A stretch of 44,174 bases of DNA from Nitrospirae bacterium CG2_30_70_394 (GCA_001873295.1 MNYW01000150.1:1-44174); one strand, 5' to 3'; counted from the first letter of the stretch, positions 19,121-27,217 are shown. Program-made: numbers and translations. The notes: generated by a model not told the origin, from the letters alone.

Positions 19121-20068
19121 CTAGAGGTACTTCCGGTACCAGTCGATCGCCTCGGCGAGTCCGGCGTGGATGTCATAGGTGGGTTCATAGCCGAGGAGGT
19201 GGCGGGCCTTATCGATGTCCGCCAGGGAGTGCTTGATGTCCCCGGCGCGCGCCGGGCCGTGGTGCGGCGGGATGTCGCGGTCGAGGAGCTTGCTCAGGAG
19301 GTGGTAGAGCTCGAGGAGCTGGACACGTTGGCCGGTGGCGACGTTGAACACCTCGCCGGCGACCCCCGCGGCCGCTGCCGCCTTCAGGTTCGCCTGGACG
19401 CAGTCGTCGATGTAGGTGAAGTCGCGGGTCTGCTCGCCGTCGCCGTTGATCGTCGGTGGTTCGCCGGCGAGGAGCGCCTTGACGAAGATCGGGATCACCG
19501 CCGAGTACTGGGAGTAGGGGTCTTGGCGCCTGCCGTAGATGTTGAAGTAGCGCAGGACCACGGTCTCTAGGCCGTAGACGCGGGTGAAGACCTGGCAATA
19601 GATCTCCTGGCCGTACTTGGTGACCGCGTACGGGGAGAGCGGTAGGGGCGGCATGGTCTCGACCTTTGGGAGGGTCGGGGTGTCGCCGTAGGAGGAGGAG
19701 GAGCCGGCGCACACCACCCGCTTCACCCCGGCGTCGCGCGCCGCCAGCAGGACGTTCACGTGGCCGTTGAGGTTGACGTCGTGGGTGGTGAGGGGGTCGG
19801 CCACCGACTTCGGGACTGAGCCGAGGGCGGCCTCGTGGAAGCAGACGTCCACCCCCGCCATGGCGTCGACCACCATCGCCATGTCGCGCATGTCGCCTTC
19901 CACCAGGCGGAAGCGATTGCCGAAGCCGCGCGCGTCGACGAAGGCGAGGTTCTCACGCTTGCCGGTGGAGAAGTCGTCGAGGACGCACACCGTGTCGCCG
20001 CGGGCGAGGAGCGCCTCGGCAAGGTTCGAGCCGATGAAGCCGGCACCGCCGGTGACCAGGTAATGCAT
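19121..20068 (-). CDS. wbpP: UDP-N-acetylglucosamine 4-epimerase (WbpP/TviC type)
   Basis: Extended short-chain dehydrogenase that interconverts UDP-GlcNAc (or its uronate) and the galacto form. 315 aa. The NAD-binding motif is TGGAGFIGSNL (6-16). The family-specific block HEAALGSVPKSVADPL is followed by SSSSYGD. The catalytic pair is Y147/K151 (SPYAVTKYGQEIY). RYFNIYGRRQDP and INGDGEQTRDFTYIDD closely match WbpP of Pseudomonas aeruginosa and TviC of Salmonella. ATG 20068 is used. The neighbour downstream is the dehydrogenase that completes the pathway; upstream lie PilZ and flagellar genes. Confidence 0.9.
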   Translation of the reverse strand: MHYLVTGGAGFIGSNLAEALLARGDTVCVLDDFSTGKRENLAFVDARGFGNRFRLVEGDMRDMAMVVDAMAGVDVCFHEAALGSVPKSVADPLTTHDVNLNGHVNVLLAARDAGVKRVVCAGSSSSYGDTPTLPKVETMPPLPLSPYAVTKYGQEIYCQVFTRVYGLETVVLRYFNIYGRRQDPYSQYSAVIPIFVKALLAGEPPTINGDGEQTRDFTYIDDCVQANLKAAAAAGVAGEVFNVATGQRVQLLELYHLLSKLLDRDIPPHHGPARAGDIKHSLADIDKARHLLGYEPTYDIHAGLAEAIDWYRKYL

Positions 20069-20150
20069 GAAATCCTCTCAGAATGAAGTGGGCACGGATC
20101 GTAGTGGCACGCCCTTGGGGTCACAAGACGGCCGCCCGTTGCGCACCGTC

Positions 20151-20708
20151 CTAGCCGCAGTCGCTACACGCCCCGTGGAGCTTGGCGAGCTCACGCTGGA
20201 GCTGGAGGGCGAAGCGCACTAGGCGCTCGCGGTCATGGTTGGTGATCTGGTCGAAGGTTGCGGCCACCCAGCGGTCGGGCGGGGTGTCGACGATGCGGAC
20301 CACCGAGGCGATCACCTCCACGATTCGTTGTGGCCGTCCCGGGAGGGCGACGGTGAGCAGGATGCGGTCGCCAACGCCAAGGCCGGCGCATGGGAAGGAG
20401 ATGCCGCACGCGGAGATCTCCACCGGGGTGCGCGGCAGGTCGTGGCGGTCGTCCCTCTCACTGGCGAGCTCGAGCAGGGTGCTCACCTTCTGATCGAGCC
20501 CCTCCAGGAAGCGCGCCACCTCGGGCTCGAAGGTTTCGGAGAGGAGGCGGCCGAGGGTGTAGTCGCCGTCGGGCGGTGGGATCGCCGCCTGCCGCCGGCT
20601 CACCAGGAGGGAACCGGATTCCCACCGCGGCCACTCGTCGCCGGCGATCTTTTGGTAGGCGAGGCCGACTTCGGCCTGGATGCGGACAAACTCACGGTTC
20701 GAAGACAT
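20151..20708 (-). CDS. PilZ-domain protein (c-di-GMP effector candidate)
   Basis: A 185-aa protein starting at ATG 20708 behind GAGGAAC, a good ribosome-binding site; the frame extends 13 codons further but without one. The N-terminal 90 residues begin NREFVRIQAEVGLAYQKI and are helical. The second half has the PilZ-like pattern DLPRTPVEISACGISFPC, then a beta-barrel-like stretch ending WVAATFDQITNHDRERLVRFALQLQREL. The first PilZ motif (R-x3-R) would be represented by R102-D-D-R or DLPRTPVEIS, and the second (D/N-x-S-x2-G) by EISACG, so ligand binding is uncertain. It sits in the minus-strand run after the flagellar genes, which suits a motility or surface role. Confidence 0.75.
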   Translation of the reverse strand: MSSNREFVRIQAEVGLAYQKIAGDEWPRWESGSLLVSRRQAAIPPPDGDYTLGRLLSETFEPEVARFLEGLDQKVSTLLELASERDDRHDLPRTPVEISACGISFPCAGLGVGDRILLTVALPGRPQRIVEVIASVVRIVDTPPDRWVAATFDQITNHDRERLVRFALQLQRELAKLHGACSDCG

Positions 20709-20793
20709 CAGTGTTCCTCGCGGATGCGGTGCGGTGGCCGCGGCCACCAGCCCTTGCCCCCTCTTCGGCAGGGGCGACTCATCCTTGAGCCAT

Positions 20794-21438
20794 TCACTCG
20801 TCGGGCCGACGGAGGTGCTCCTTCAGCCGTTGGACCTCTTTGTCGGAGAGTCCGCCGCCCGCGCGTAGGCGCTCGAGGGCGAGGCGGGTGTCGGCGTCGA
20901 TCCAGCTCTCCGCGGACGCCCGCTGGTACTCGCCGATGGCGGCCGGGTGGGCGAGTCGGGCCGGGGGGTGGTGGGGCAGGGGGTCCTCTGGGGTGGTCAC
21001 GGTTGGGGCGCTGCGTGCCGCTTGTTCTCCCCGCAGGGAAGCGACCTCGCGCATCAAGGCCACCTTGTCACAGGCGTTGCGCACGACGAGCTGGATCTCC
21101 GCCAGCTTGAACGGCTTGGCGACGAAGTCGAAGGCGCCGGCGTTGATCGCCCCGAGGACCGTCTCCAGGGAGCCATAGCCGGTGATGAAGATCACCTGGA
21201 TCGAGGGTTGGAGGAGGATCGCCCGTTGGAAGAGCTCCTCGCCGCCGATCTTGGGCATGGAGAGATCGGTTACCAGCAGGTCGAAGGGGTCTCGTTCGAG
21301 ACGCGCCAGCGCCTCCTCCCCATCGCGCGCCACGGTGACCGCGCGCTGCGGCGTCGCCAAAGCGCGTTCGAGTAGATCGCGTGAGGCGCGCTCGTCGTCG
21401 GCGATGAGGATGGAGAACGTGGGCAGTGCGGAGGTCAT
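20794..21438 (-). CDS. Receiver-only response regulator
   Basis: Two-component response regulator, 214 aa. The receiver domain (residues about 7-125) is complete: acidic pair D14/D15, phospho-acceptor D58 (LLVTDLSMPKIGG), T86 and K108 (FVAKPFK). After it come a Pro-rich linker and a 60-residue C-terminal helix-rich tail ending LSDKEVQRLKEHLRRPDE, which matches no output domain I know. It may therefore signal by protein contact, as CheY or Spo0F do. The gene for a HisKA-only protein starts about 327 nt upstream and ends 60 nt before it, making the two a likely pair. Confidence 0.88.
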   Translation of the reverse strand: MTSALPTFSILIADDERASRDLLERALATPQRAVTVARDGEEALARLERDPFDLLVTDLSMPKIGGEELFQRAILLQPSIQVIFITGYGSLETVLGAINAGAFDFVAKPFKLAEIQLVVRNACDKVALMREVASLRGEQAARSAPTVTTPEDPLPHHPPARLAHPAAIGEYQRASAESWIDADTRLALERLRAGGGLSDKEVQRLKEHLRRPDE

Positions 21439-21498
21439 CTCATTCCCCTCTTCGCCCTCGCGGCGCGGCGTCTTGACCGGGGAGGGAAGACTAGGGCG

Positions 21499-21765
21499 TC
21501 ACGCGGCGTACGGTGCCGTCTCGCCCGTACCCTTGCGTGCCTCCGCCGCGAGCCGCTGGATGATCTCCGCCATCCGCTGGGTCTCGGTGACGATGCGCTC
21601 GATACTTGCCGCCATCTCCGGGTCGGCCGTGTCCATGGCGAGGAGCTCGGCATTGCCCATGACCGCGGTTAATGGCTGGTTGAGCTCATGGGCGAGACGG
21701 CGGATGGCGAGGCGGCTCTCTTCCAGCGCTGCTACCCGACTCTCCACCGCCTTGGGTCCATCCAT
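21499..21765 (-). CDS. HisKA-only mini protein (kinase dimerisation/phosphotransfer domain)
   Basis: An 88-aa protein that consists almost entirely of a histidine kinase HisKA domain: LEESRLAIRRLAHELNQPLT with the phospho-acceptor His at residue 26, then two helices typical of the dimerisation bundle (AVMGNAELLAMDT and ETQRMAEIIQRLAAEARK). No HATPase domain follows. The frame ends at 21499, and the next gene is the receiver-only regulator, so this is not an obvious frameshift of a larger kinase. ATG 21765 has a GGAG eight bases upstream. It could be a stand-alone phosphotransfer partner or the remnant of a decayed kinase. The HELNQPL form is that of DctB/FixL-type kinases. Confidence 0.75.
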   Translation of the reverse strand: MDGPKAVESRVAALEESRLAIRRLAHELNQPLTAVMGNAELLAMDTADPEMAASIERIVTETQRMAEIIQRLAAEARKGTGETAPYAA

Positions 21766-21848
21766 CGTGCAGGCTCCGGTAAGCGGCGGCCACGCCACGA
21801 TCGTGGGCCACCGGCTGTTGCGATCTGTGGCTTATCGCCAGGTGCGGC

Positions 21849-22277
21849 TTAGCAGCTCAGCCCTTCGTCCAGCGGCTCACGGTAGGTGCAGACGATGGCC
21901 GTCGCGCCACGTTTGCGGTCGACCCACTGGAGCCACCCATCGCGCAGGGATTCGAGGACGAAGAGGGCATCCTCGGCAGGGGCGGGGCTTCCCTCCTCCC
22001 ACGCCACTTGCAAGCTCTCCCGCACAAACTCGTAAAGGCGCCACAGGTTGACGGCAATCTCTTCGCCATGGGGAAAGTCGAGGGCGGTCTCCAGTTCGGC
22101 AACATGCCGATTGGCGCCAAAGAGGGGATCGAGTGCCTCGTGGCGGTTGCCGTGGGCGAGGTGGAGGATGCCGCTGCGCGCCATTTGGATTGCCTGGTCA
22201 TAGACCGCCAGGACCTGCTGGCCATGGCCGGCCCGCTCCAGACGGGTGGTGTGGTAGCTCATGGTGCGGGCACCCAT
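21849..22277 (-). CDS. Second FliS-like flagellar export chaperone
   Basis: A 142-aa all-helical protein with the FliS pattern: VLAVYDQAIQMARSGILHLA, then LETALDFPHGEEIAVNLWRL and a final LFVLESLRDGWLQWV. It is clearly related to, but much diverged from, the canonical FliS encoded at 22669-23100. The family binds the flagellin C-terminus and prevents early polymerisation; this copy could serve another export substrate. ATG 22277 lies 5 nt after the upstream gene stop; an alternative ATG is at 22262. It is the third of three chaperone-like genes in a tight row. Confidence 0.75.
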   Translation of the reverse strand: MGARTMSYHTTRLERAGHGQQVLAVYDQAIQMARSGILHLAHGNRHEALDPLFGANRHVAELETALDFPHGEEIAVNLWRLYEFVRESLQVAWEEGSPAPAEDALFVLESLRDGWLQWVDRKRGATAIVCTYREPLDEGLSC

Positions 22278-22282
22278 GGTCG

Positions 22283-22672
22283 CTATCCCCGGCGGTCGAT
22301 GTAGGCGGCGGTCGTGGGCTCAGGCACGCGGTAGCCGCCCACCGCGCGTCGTCCCTCGCTCAGGTGGGTGAGCTCGTCGGCGAGCCGCTGGAGGTACCGC
22401 TCCAGGTGGAGCTGGTTGTTTTGGTCGCACGCCGCGATGCGTGCCATCGATGCCCGCATCTGGCGTGCCGCCACGGGCTCCACCTCTCCGGTTGCGGCGA
22501 GGAGGGCACACGTCTCGGCGACCTTGCGGGTGAGCTCCTCGCGCTGCCGGCGCAGGAGCCAGATGGCGTCGTACTCGACTTCGTCGATCGCCACGGCCTC
22601 CTCCAGGACCAGCGAGTGGATGTGGGCGAGGAGCTCGGCGCACGCGCTGGCTGGGTCGAGAACGGTGCTCAT
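22283..22672 (-). CDS. FlgN/FliT-like flagellar chaperone (probable)
   Basis: A 129-aa, wholly helical, heptad-rich protein. It has the layout of FlgN/FliT-type export chaperones: an early helix pair with LLRRQREELTRKVAETCALL, a second with NNQLHLERYLQRLADELTHL, and a tail GGYRVPEPTTAAYIDRRG. Family assignment rests on length, helical content and its place between two FliS genes downstream of fliD, where FliT is usual. Its start overlaps the canonical fliS stop by 4 nt (22669-22672), so it is translationally coupled. Confidence 0.6.
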   Translation of the reverse strand: MSTVLDPASACAELLAHIHSLVLEEAVAIDEVEYDAIWLLRRQREELTRKVAETCALLAATGEVEPVAARQMRASMARIAACDQNNQLHLERYLQRLADELTHLSEGRRAVGGYRVPEPTTAAYIDRRG

Positions 22673-23100
22673 CCGGCCACCACCGAGAGGGTCAGGCGGG
22701 TGGGCTCTGCCTGGCTCGACCGTCCCTGCGCACGGACCTGGCGTACCGCTTCACCCCACCCCTCGCGCAGGGTTTCGAGGACCGGGAGGATCGCTTCCAA
22801 CGGCGTTGCGGATCCCTCCGCGTTCGCCTTGGTGTAGCTCTCCAAACAGAAGAGGTAGAGGGCGGCGAGGTTGTCGGTGAGCTGTGCGTCGATTTCATGA
22901 TCGAGGGTCGCGTGGAGCTCGGTGATGATCGCCACCGCGCGCGAGATCGCCTCGCACTTGGCCGGGACGTTATGCGCCGCGATCGCCGCGATCGCCTGCC
23001 GGGTGAAGCGCAGGGCGCCGTCATAGAGCATCAGGAGGAGCTCGCTGCGATCGGCGGTGTTCGTCTGCGTCTGGCGGTAGGTGTGGTAGCCAGTGGTCAT
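22669..23100 (-). CDS. fliS: Flagellar secretion chaperone FliS
   Basis: Cytoplasmic chaperone that holds newly made flagellin and delivers it to the flagellar type III export gate. 143 aa. The N-terminal Y-x-x-Y-type start (MTTGYHTYRQTQTNTADRSE) leads into the hallmark LLLMLYDGALRFTRQA, then DHEIDAQLTDNLAALYLFCL and a final helix VLETLREGWGEAV. It follows fliD after 37 nt and overlaps the next chaperone gene by 4 nt. Confidence 0.93.
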   Translation of the reverse strand: MTTGYHTYRQTQTNTADRSELLLMLYDGALRFTRQAIAAIAAHNVPAKCEAISRAVAIITELHATLDHEIDAQLTDNLAALYLFCLESYTKANAEGSATPLEAILPVLETLREGWGEAVRQVRAQGRSSQAEPTRLTLSVVAG

Positions 23101-23137
23101 GGATGGATTCCCTTCCGTCCTTGGTTTCTGGGGGTGA

Positions 23138-24535
23138 TTACTTGCCGGTGCGGATGGCCGGTAGGTTGCTGAGGGCCTGGAGGAGTGAGTCGCCCTGGGT
23201 CTTCAGGTTGTTCACCAGCAGCTCGAGCTGCGCGTACTGCTTGGTGACCTGTTGTTTGTAGGCATCGATGCGGGCCTCGGAGGTGGTGATCTGTTGGTTG
23301 ATACGCTTGACGTTGGCGCCCAGCCCCTCGGTCCGTCCGTGGATGGCGCCGGTGATGGGGTCGGTGAAGGCCTCGACGGCGGTTGCGATCTGCCCGAAGA
23401 CACCGTGGGTGGTGGTGCCGTCGCCGCGGATGACCTCTTCCACCGTCGCCTTGTCGGTCTCGATCGCCCCCCGCAAGACCGAGGCGTCGAAGGAGAGACT
23501 CCCGCCATTGGTCATCCGCACGCCGAGAGCGGAGAGCGACTGGATCGAGCCGCTGCCGTGGCCGAGGCTGAGGACCGTGGAGTTGAGGCGCGAGACGACC
23601 GAGCGGAGGGTGAAGTCGCCGGCCAACACGCCCGGTTGATTCACATTGTTGTGGGCGGCATTGAACTGGGCGATCGCGTTGAAGGCATCGACAAAGGTGG
23701 AGAGTTTCGTCTCCAGGGGCCCCGTCGCCTCCTTCACGGTCACTGTGGTCGGGGTGGTGCCGCTCGTCCCGACCAGGTCGATGGTCGCGCCGGGGATCGC
23801 GTCGGTGACCGTGTTGGTGGCGCTGGTGATGGCGATGCCACTCACCGTGAGCTGCGCGTCGAGCGCCGCCTGGGTCTCGGTGAGATTCGCGTTGATCAGG
23901 CGCGACAGGCCGGCGTTGTCTGTGTCATTGGCGTCGCCGTCGCCGGTCACCGAGAGGGTCGCGGCGTTGGCGGTGCCGGTGGTGTTGGCGGTGATCACCA
24001 GGCGATACGGGCTGGCGCTGCCGTCGTTGACGATCGCCGCGGTGACTCCGGCATTCGCGTCATTGATTGCGTCACGCACCCCGGCCAGGGTGTTGTTGGT
24101 GGAGTCGATGGTGATGTCGACCGCCGGACCGCTGCCGATCTGGATGGCGAGGGTGCCGGTGCCAACGGCGGTGGTGTCGGTGTCCGCGAAGGCGGAGGCG
24201 GCGGTGGTGAGGGTCTGGGCGCGGGCGAGCTGGGTGACGTCGACGGTGTAGCTGCCCGCGGGGGTGGTGTTGGTCACCGACACCGCGACCGCGCCGGCGC
24301 TGGTGGCAACTGCGGTCCGCCCGAGGAGGGGGTCGCTCGTCTCCTGCAGGGCGTCCGCCGCGTCCTGCACCGCCTTCACCAAGGTGTTGAGCTTTTGCAG
24401 GGCGCTGACCTGGTTCTGGAAGCCGGATCGCCGGATCTGCAAGCGGTCGATGGGGATGCGCTCCGCCTGCACCAAGGCGTCGATGATCGACTGGGTATCC
24501 AGGCCGGTGACCAGCCCCCCGACGCTGATGGTCAT
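23138..24535 (-). CDS. fliD: Flagellar hook-associated protein 2 (filament cap) FliD
   Basis: Forms the pentameric cap at the filament tip that folds incoming flagellin. 465 aa. The N-terminus VGGLVTGLDTQSIIDALVQA is the diagnostic FliD start, followed by a coiled-coil region (RIPIDRLQIRRSGFQNQVSA). The middle is a Thr/Ala/Asp-rich variable domain, and the C-terminus returns to conserved heptads: GLGANVKRINQQITTSEARI and QLELLVNNLKTQGDSLLQ. The Thr/Ala-rich centre is typical of the surface-exposed part. Its start is 1-2 nt from the flaG stop, so the genes are co-transcribed. Confidence 0.95.
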   Translation of the reverse strand: MTISVGGLVTGLDTQSIIDALVQAERIPIDRLQIRRSGFQNQVSALQKLNTLVKAVQDAADALQETSDPLLGRTAVATSAGAVAVSVTNTTPAGSYTVDVTQLARAQTLTTAASAFADTDTTAVGTGTLAIQIGSGPAVDITIDSTNNTLAGVRDAINDANAGVTAAIVNDGSASPYRLVITANTTGTANAATLSVTGDGDANDTDNAGLSRLINANLTETQAALDAQLTVSGIAITSATNTVTDAIPGATIDLVGTSGTTPTTVTVKEATGPLETKLSTFVDAFNAIAQFNAAHNNVNQPGVLAGDFTLRSVVSRLNSTVLSLGHGSGSIQSLSALGVRMTNGGSLSFDASVLRGAIETDKATVEEVIRGDGTTTHGVFGQIATAVEAFTDPITGAIHGRTEGLGANVKRINQQITTSEARIDAYKQQVTKQYAQLELLVNNLKTQGDSLLQALSNLPAIRTGK

Positions 24536-24536
24536 C

Positions 24537-24917
24537 TCACGCCACCTTTTCGAAGAGGACGCCGCGCATCTGCTCCATATGCTTGGCCAGCGCGAGGAAT
24601 ACGTCGGGCGGGATTTGGCGAATCGTCTCGCCAGTGGCGCGGTCGCGAATGGTGATCACCTGATGGCCGGTCTCTTGGTCGACCCGGAAGTTGACCGAGC
24701 GATTGAACTGGGCCATGGCCGCGTCCAGGGCCTGCGGCGCGGCCGACGAGCGGGGTGTTGCCCCCCGTTGGCCCGTGGTGGCGGCAGACCCGAGGCCATC
24801 GATCATGGTCCCGAGGTCGCCGGTGTTGAGGCTTACCTGCGGTCCGCCGCCTGCCCCCGGTGTCATGGCGGCGGAGGGGCGTGGCTGCGGGTAGGCGATG
24901 GTGCTGATGTCAGCCAT
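24537..24917 (-). CDS. flaG: Flagellar protein FlaG
   Basis: Small protein encoded beside flagellin and FliD in many polar flagellates; loss affects filament length in several species. 126 aa. The first half is a low-complexity linker. Residues about 75-126 are the FlaG domain, with NFRVDQETGHQVITIRDRAT and IRQIPPDVFLALAKHMEQM, which are the conserved features. The ATG at 24917 has AGGGGTGA upstream. A strong hairpin separates it from fliC. Confidence 0.92.
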   Translation of the reverse strand: MADISTIAYPQPRPSAAMTPGAGGGPQVSLNTGDLGTMIDGLGSAATTGQRGATPRSSAAPQALDAAMAQFNRSVNFRVDQETGHQVITIRDRATGETIRQIPPDVFLALAKHMEQMRGVLFEKVA

Positions 24918-24931
24918 GGCTCACCCCTTAC

Positions 24932-24963
24932 GGGCCACCGGGGGGTCTGACCCCCGGTGGCCC
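24932..24963 (-). terminator. Hairpin between flagellin and flaG
   Basis: A perfect 13-bp stem (24932-24944 with 24951-24963, GGGCCACCGGGGG) with a 6-nt loop lies just after the flagellin stop and 15 nt before the flaG start. No T-run follows. It probably acts as a partial terminator or as a 3' stabiliser, so that flagellin mRNA exceeds flaG-fliD mRNA. Confidence 0.7.
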
Positions 24964-24982
24964 TGGGCTGTTTGGTCCTGCC

Positions 24983-26503
24983 TTACTGGAGCAGGGAGAG
25001 GACCGACGACGGCAACTGGTTCGCCTGGGCGAGGACCGAGATGCCGGCCTGCTGCAGGATCTGGTTCTTCGTCAGGTTCGAGGTCTCGGCCGCGAAGTCC
25101 GCGTCCTGGATGCGGGAGCGGGCGGCGGAGACGTTTTCGGTGACGTTCTGCAGGTTCGAGATGGTGGAGGTGAACCGGTTCTGGATCGCGCCCAGGTCGC
25201 CTCGCACCGAGTTGACGAAGGAGAGCGCCGCGTCGATGACGTCCAAGGCGGAGTTCGCCCCGGACTGGGTGCCGATGTTGACGTCCGAGACCTTCGACAG
25301 GCTGGAGCCCACCGCGGTGCTCGCCGCAGCGGCCACCAAGGAGCCGGAAGCGGCAGCCACGGAGGAGCTCATGGAGAAGGACTTCTGCGACGCCAGGGTG
25401 ACCGTGCCGCCCACCACCGAGCTGTCCGTGCTGGTGGCACCGCCGAGGGTCTGGCTCGTGGCGTCCGAGTTGTCACCGGTGAACTTCAACGTGCCGGTGC
25501 TGGCGATGAGGACGTCTTGGATGGCGATGTCCGCACCGTTGCTGTTGGTCAGCGTGATGCTGTCACCACTGCGCTCGGCGACGATGCCAGTGGTGGAAGA
25601 GACGTCGTTGATCGCCTGGACCAGGGGATCGAGGCCGGTGCCACTGCCGGTGGTGGAAGCGGAGATGGAAACGAGGGTGCCGTCGTCACCGGCGATCTTG
25701 AAGGTGGTGGCGCCAGTGGAAATGGTGGACAGGGTGGCCACCGTCGAGGCGGTGGCGGTGACCCCGGTGGTGGAGGTCTTGTCGTTGATCCCGGTGGCGA
25801 TGTCGGCTGCGCTCTCCCCGAGGGTGACGGCCACCGTGTCCTGGCCGAGATTGCCGGAGATGGTGAGGGTCTGGGCGGTGATCCGGTTAGCGGTGGTCAC
25901 CGTGGAGCCAGAGCCGCCGTTGACGTTCGCCGCCGCGGCGACCGCCGAGTTGATACCGGAGACGTTTGCCGAATCGCCGGTCACCGAGTTGTTGCCGATG
26001 GTGTTGGCGGCGGTGTTGCCGATCGAGATGTTGATCGTCTGGTTCGCCCGGAACCCCACCTGGAACTTGGCGTTGGTGAAGGTGCCGTCGAGGACCTTGG
26101 TGCCGTTGAACTCGGTGGTGGACGAGATGCGGGTCATCTCGCTTTGGAGCTGGGTGACCTCGGCCTGGAGGGAGGCGCGGTCAGAGCTCGAGTTCGTGTC
26201 GTTCGCCGACTGGACCGCCAGCTCGCGCATCCGCTGCAGGGAGTTGGTCACCTCCTGGAGCGCGCCTTCTGCCACCTGCGCGACCGAGATGCCGTCGTTC
26301 GCGTTGCGGATCGCCTGGTCGAGGCCGCGGACCTGGGAGGTCATGCGCGAGGAGATCGCCAGCCCTGCGGCGTCGTCCTTGGCGGAGTTGATCCGCAAAC
26401 CGGACGAGAGTCGCTGGAGCGCCGAGCTGACGCCCATGGCCGACTGGTTGAGGTTGCGCTGGCCGTTGAGGGCCAGCAGGTTCGTGTTGACTGCGAGTGC
26501 CAT
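24983..26503 (-). CDS. fliC: Flagellin
   Basis: Structural subunit of the flagellar filament, exported by the flagellar type III system. About 506 aa. The N-terminal D0/D1 region is canonical: [40 protein letters not shown] and [20 protein letters not shown]. The C-terminal D1/D0 is [20 protein letters not shown] through to [13 protein letters not shown]. The Thr/Ser/Gly-rich centre (residues about 170-410) is the variable surface domain, rich in possible O-glycosylation sites. ATG 26503 follows a strong GGAGGAAAG site, and the frame's upstream extension is ignored. It is transcribed from a sigma-28-type promoter at 26605-26631. Confidence 0.97.
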   Translation of the reverse strand: MALAVNTNLLALNGQRNLNQSAMGVSSALQRLSSGLRINSAKDDAAGLAISSRMTSQVRGLDQAIRNANDGISVAQVAEGALQEVTNSLQRMRELAVQSANDTNSSSDRASLQAEVTQLQSEMTRISSTTEFNGTKVLDGTFTNAKFQVGFRANQTINISIGNTAANTIGNNSVTGDSANVSGINSAVAAAANVNGGSGSTVTTANRITAQTLTISGNLGQDTVAVTLGESAADIATGINDKTSTTGVTATASTVATLSTISTGATTFKIAGDDGTLVSISASTTGSGTGLDPLVQAINDVSSTTGIVAERSGDSITLTNSNGADIAIQDVLIASTGTLKFTGDNSDATSQTLGGATSTDSSVVGGTVTLASQKSFSMSSSVAAASGSLVAAAASTAVGSSLSKVSDVNIGTQSGANSALDVIDAALSFVNSVRGDLGAIQNRFTSTISNLQNVTENVSAARSRIQDADFAAETSNLTKNQILQQAGISVLAQANQLPSSVLSLLQ

Positions 26504-26604
26504 GGGACTTTCCTCCGTGGAAAGTGCGGGTCTGTCCGACCCTAGGGTTGGGGCGGGCATCCTGCACCGCCACTGGTCTTACCGGGTTTTTCCGGTAGCC
26601 AGCG

Positions 26605-26631
26605 TTATCGGCGGTGGGGGGGCTCGCCTTG
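26605..26631 (-). promoter_or_regulatory. Sigma-28 promoter of flagellin
   Basis: On the minus strand the -10 GCCGATAA (26612-26605) matches the sigma-28 consensus exactly. Eleven nt upstream is CAAGGCGA (26631-26624), a partial match to TAAAGTTT (3 of 8). The start site would be about 26597, giving a leader of about 94 nt. Confidence 0.65.
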
Positions 26632-26640
26632 AGGGGGAGG

Positions 26641-26774
26641 GGCGCGAGTCCCGGAGCAGAGACCATTCGCGGAGCCATCGTGGGGCTGGGCAACAAAGAG
26701 CGGGGCGATCCGGGCCCGGATTTGCTTCGTCGCTTCGTTCCGCTCCTGCACAGTCGACCGACAAAGTCCGGCCG
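26641..26774 (+). repeat. Dispersed inverted-repeat element, copy A
   Basis: Starts GGCGCGAGTCC and ends with the right core GCTCCTGCACAGTCGACCG (26742-26760) followed by CAAAGTCCGGCCG (26762-26774). It lies between the two sigma-28 promoters of fliC and flgM. The left terminal part is less well kept than in the other copies. See the finding on the element family. Confidence 0.5.
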
Positions 26775-26824
26775 CCTCTTCTGGTTTTGGGTTGGGGAGC
26801 GTGGCGTCGTCGTGGGCGGGTGCA

Positions 26825-26851
26825 TAAAGTTTTCTCCCCGGCCGCCGATCA
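26825..26851 (+). promoter_or_regulatory. Sigma-28 promoter of flgM
   Basis: TAAAGTTT (26825-26832, perfect) is followed by exactly 11 nt and GCCGATCA (26844-26851, 7 of 8 to GCCGATAA). It ends 31 nt upstream of the flgM ATG. It is the best promoter match in the window. Confidence 0.85.
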
Positions 26852-26882
26852 GTGGCCGAGGGGAAGCCACGGGAGAAAAACC

Positions 26883-27197
26883 ATGAAGATTGGATCGGGC
26901 AACAACAACAAGAAGGTTCGGACCGGCAACGCCGCCCCTACCGCGAAGGCGGGGAAGTCAGGCAAGGCGGGGGGTGCGGCCGCCGCCGGGCGGTCCCATG
27001 CCGGGGCTGACCACATGGAGATCTCCGGCCACGCCCGGGAGGTCCAGCAGGCGTTGGATCTGGCCACCGCGGCGCCGGAGATCCGCACCGCCAAAGTGGA
27101 GCCGTTGAAACAGGCGGTGGCGGACGGCACCTACTACCGCCCGAGCGACGCGATCGCCGAGCGGATTGTCGAAGAGATGAAGCGCGGCCCAGGCTGA
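26883..27197 (+). CDS. flgM: Anti-sigma-28 factor FlgM
   Basis: Binds sigma-28 (FliA) and blocks late flagellar transcription until it is exported through the finished hook. 104 aa, near family length. The first half is basic, disordered and Gly/Ala/Lys-rich, as expected for an exported, natively unfolded protein. The second half, ARAVQQAL-like REVQQALDLATAAPEIRTAK followed by VEPLKQAVADGTYYRPSDAI and AERIVEEM, is the sigma-28-binding motif. The start is ATG 26883 behind GGGAG; the frame is open far upstream, across the antisense of flagellin, but only this part is family-like. Expression from a sigma-28 promoter gives feedback control. Confidence 0.9.
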   Translation: MKIGSGNNNKKVRTGNAAPTAKAGKSGKAGGAAAAGRSHAGADHMEISGHAREVQQALDLATAAPEIRTAKVEPLKQAVADGTYYRPSDAIAERIVEEMKRGPG

Positions 27198-27217
27198 ACT
27201 GGCCGCCGGGGACCGGC

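Larger units (their letters stand above)
26504..26882. other. Divergent flagellin-flgM control region
   Basis: 379 nt between the divergent flagellin and flgM genes. It holds two sigma-28-type promoters facing apart and, between them, one copy of the dispersed inverted-repeat element (26641-26774). A small hairpin TACCGG...CCGGTA (about 26580-26597) falls in the flagellin leader. No gene is seen in it. Confidence 0.7.

Noticed and set aside
26504-26600. Sigma-54 promoter for flagellin
   Set aside because: The best candidate has wrong GG-GC spacing, whereas a perfect sigma-28 -10 is present.
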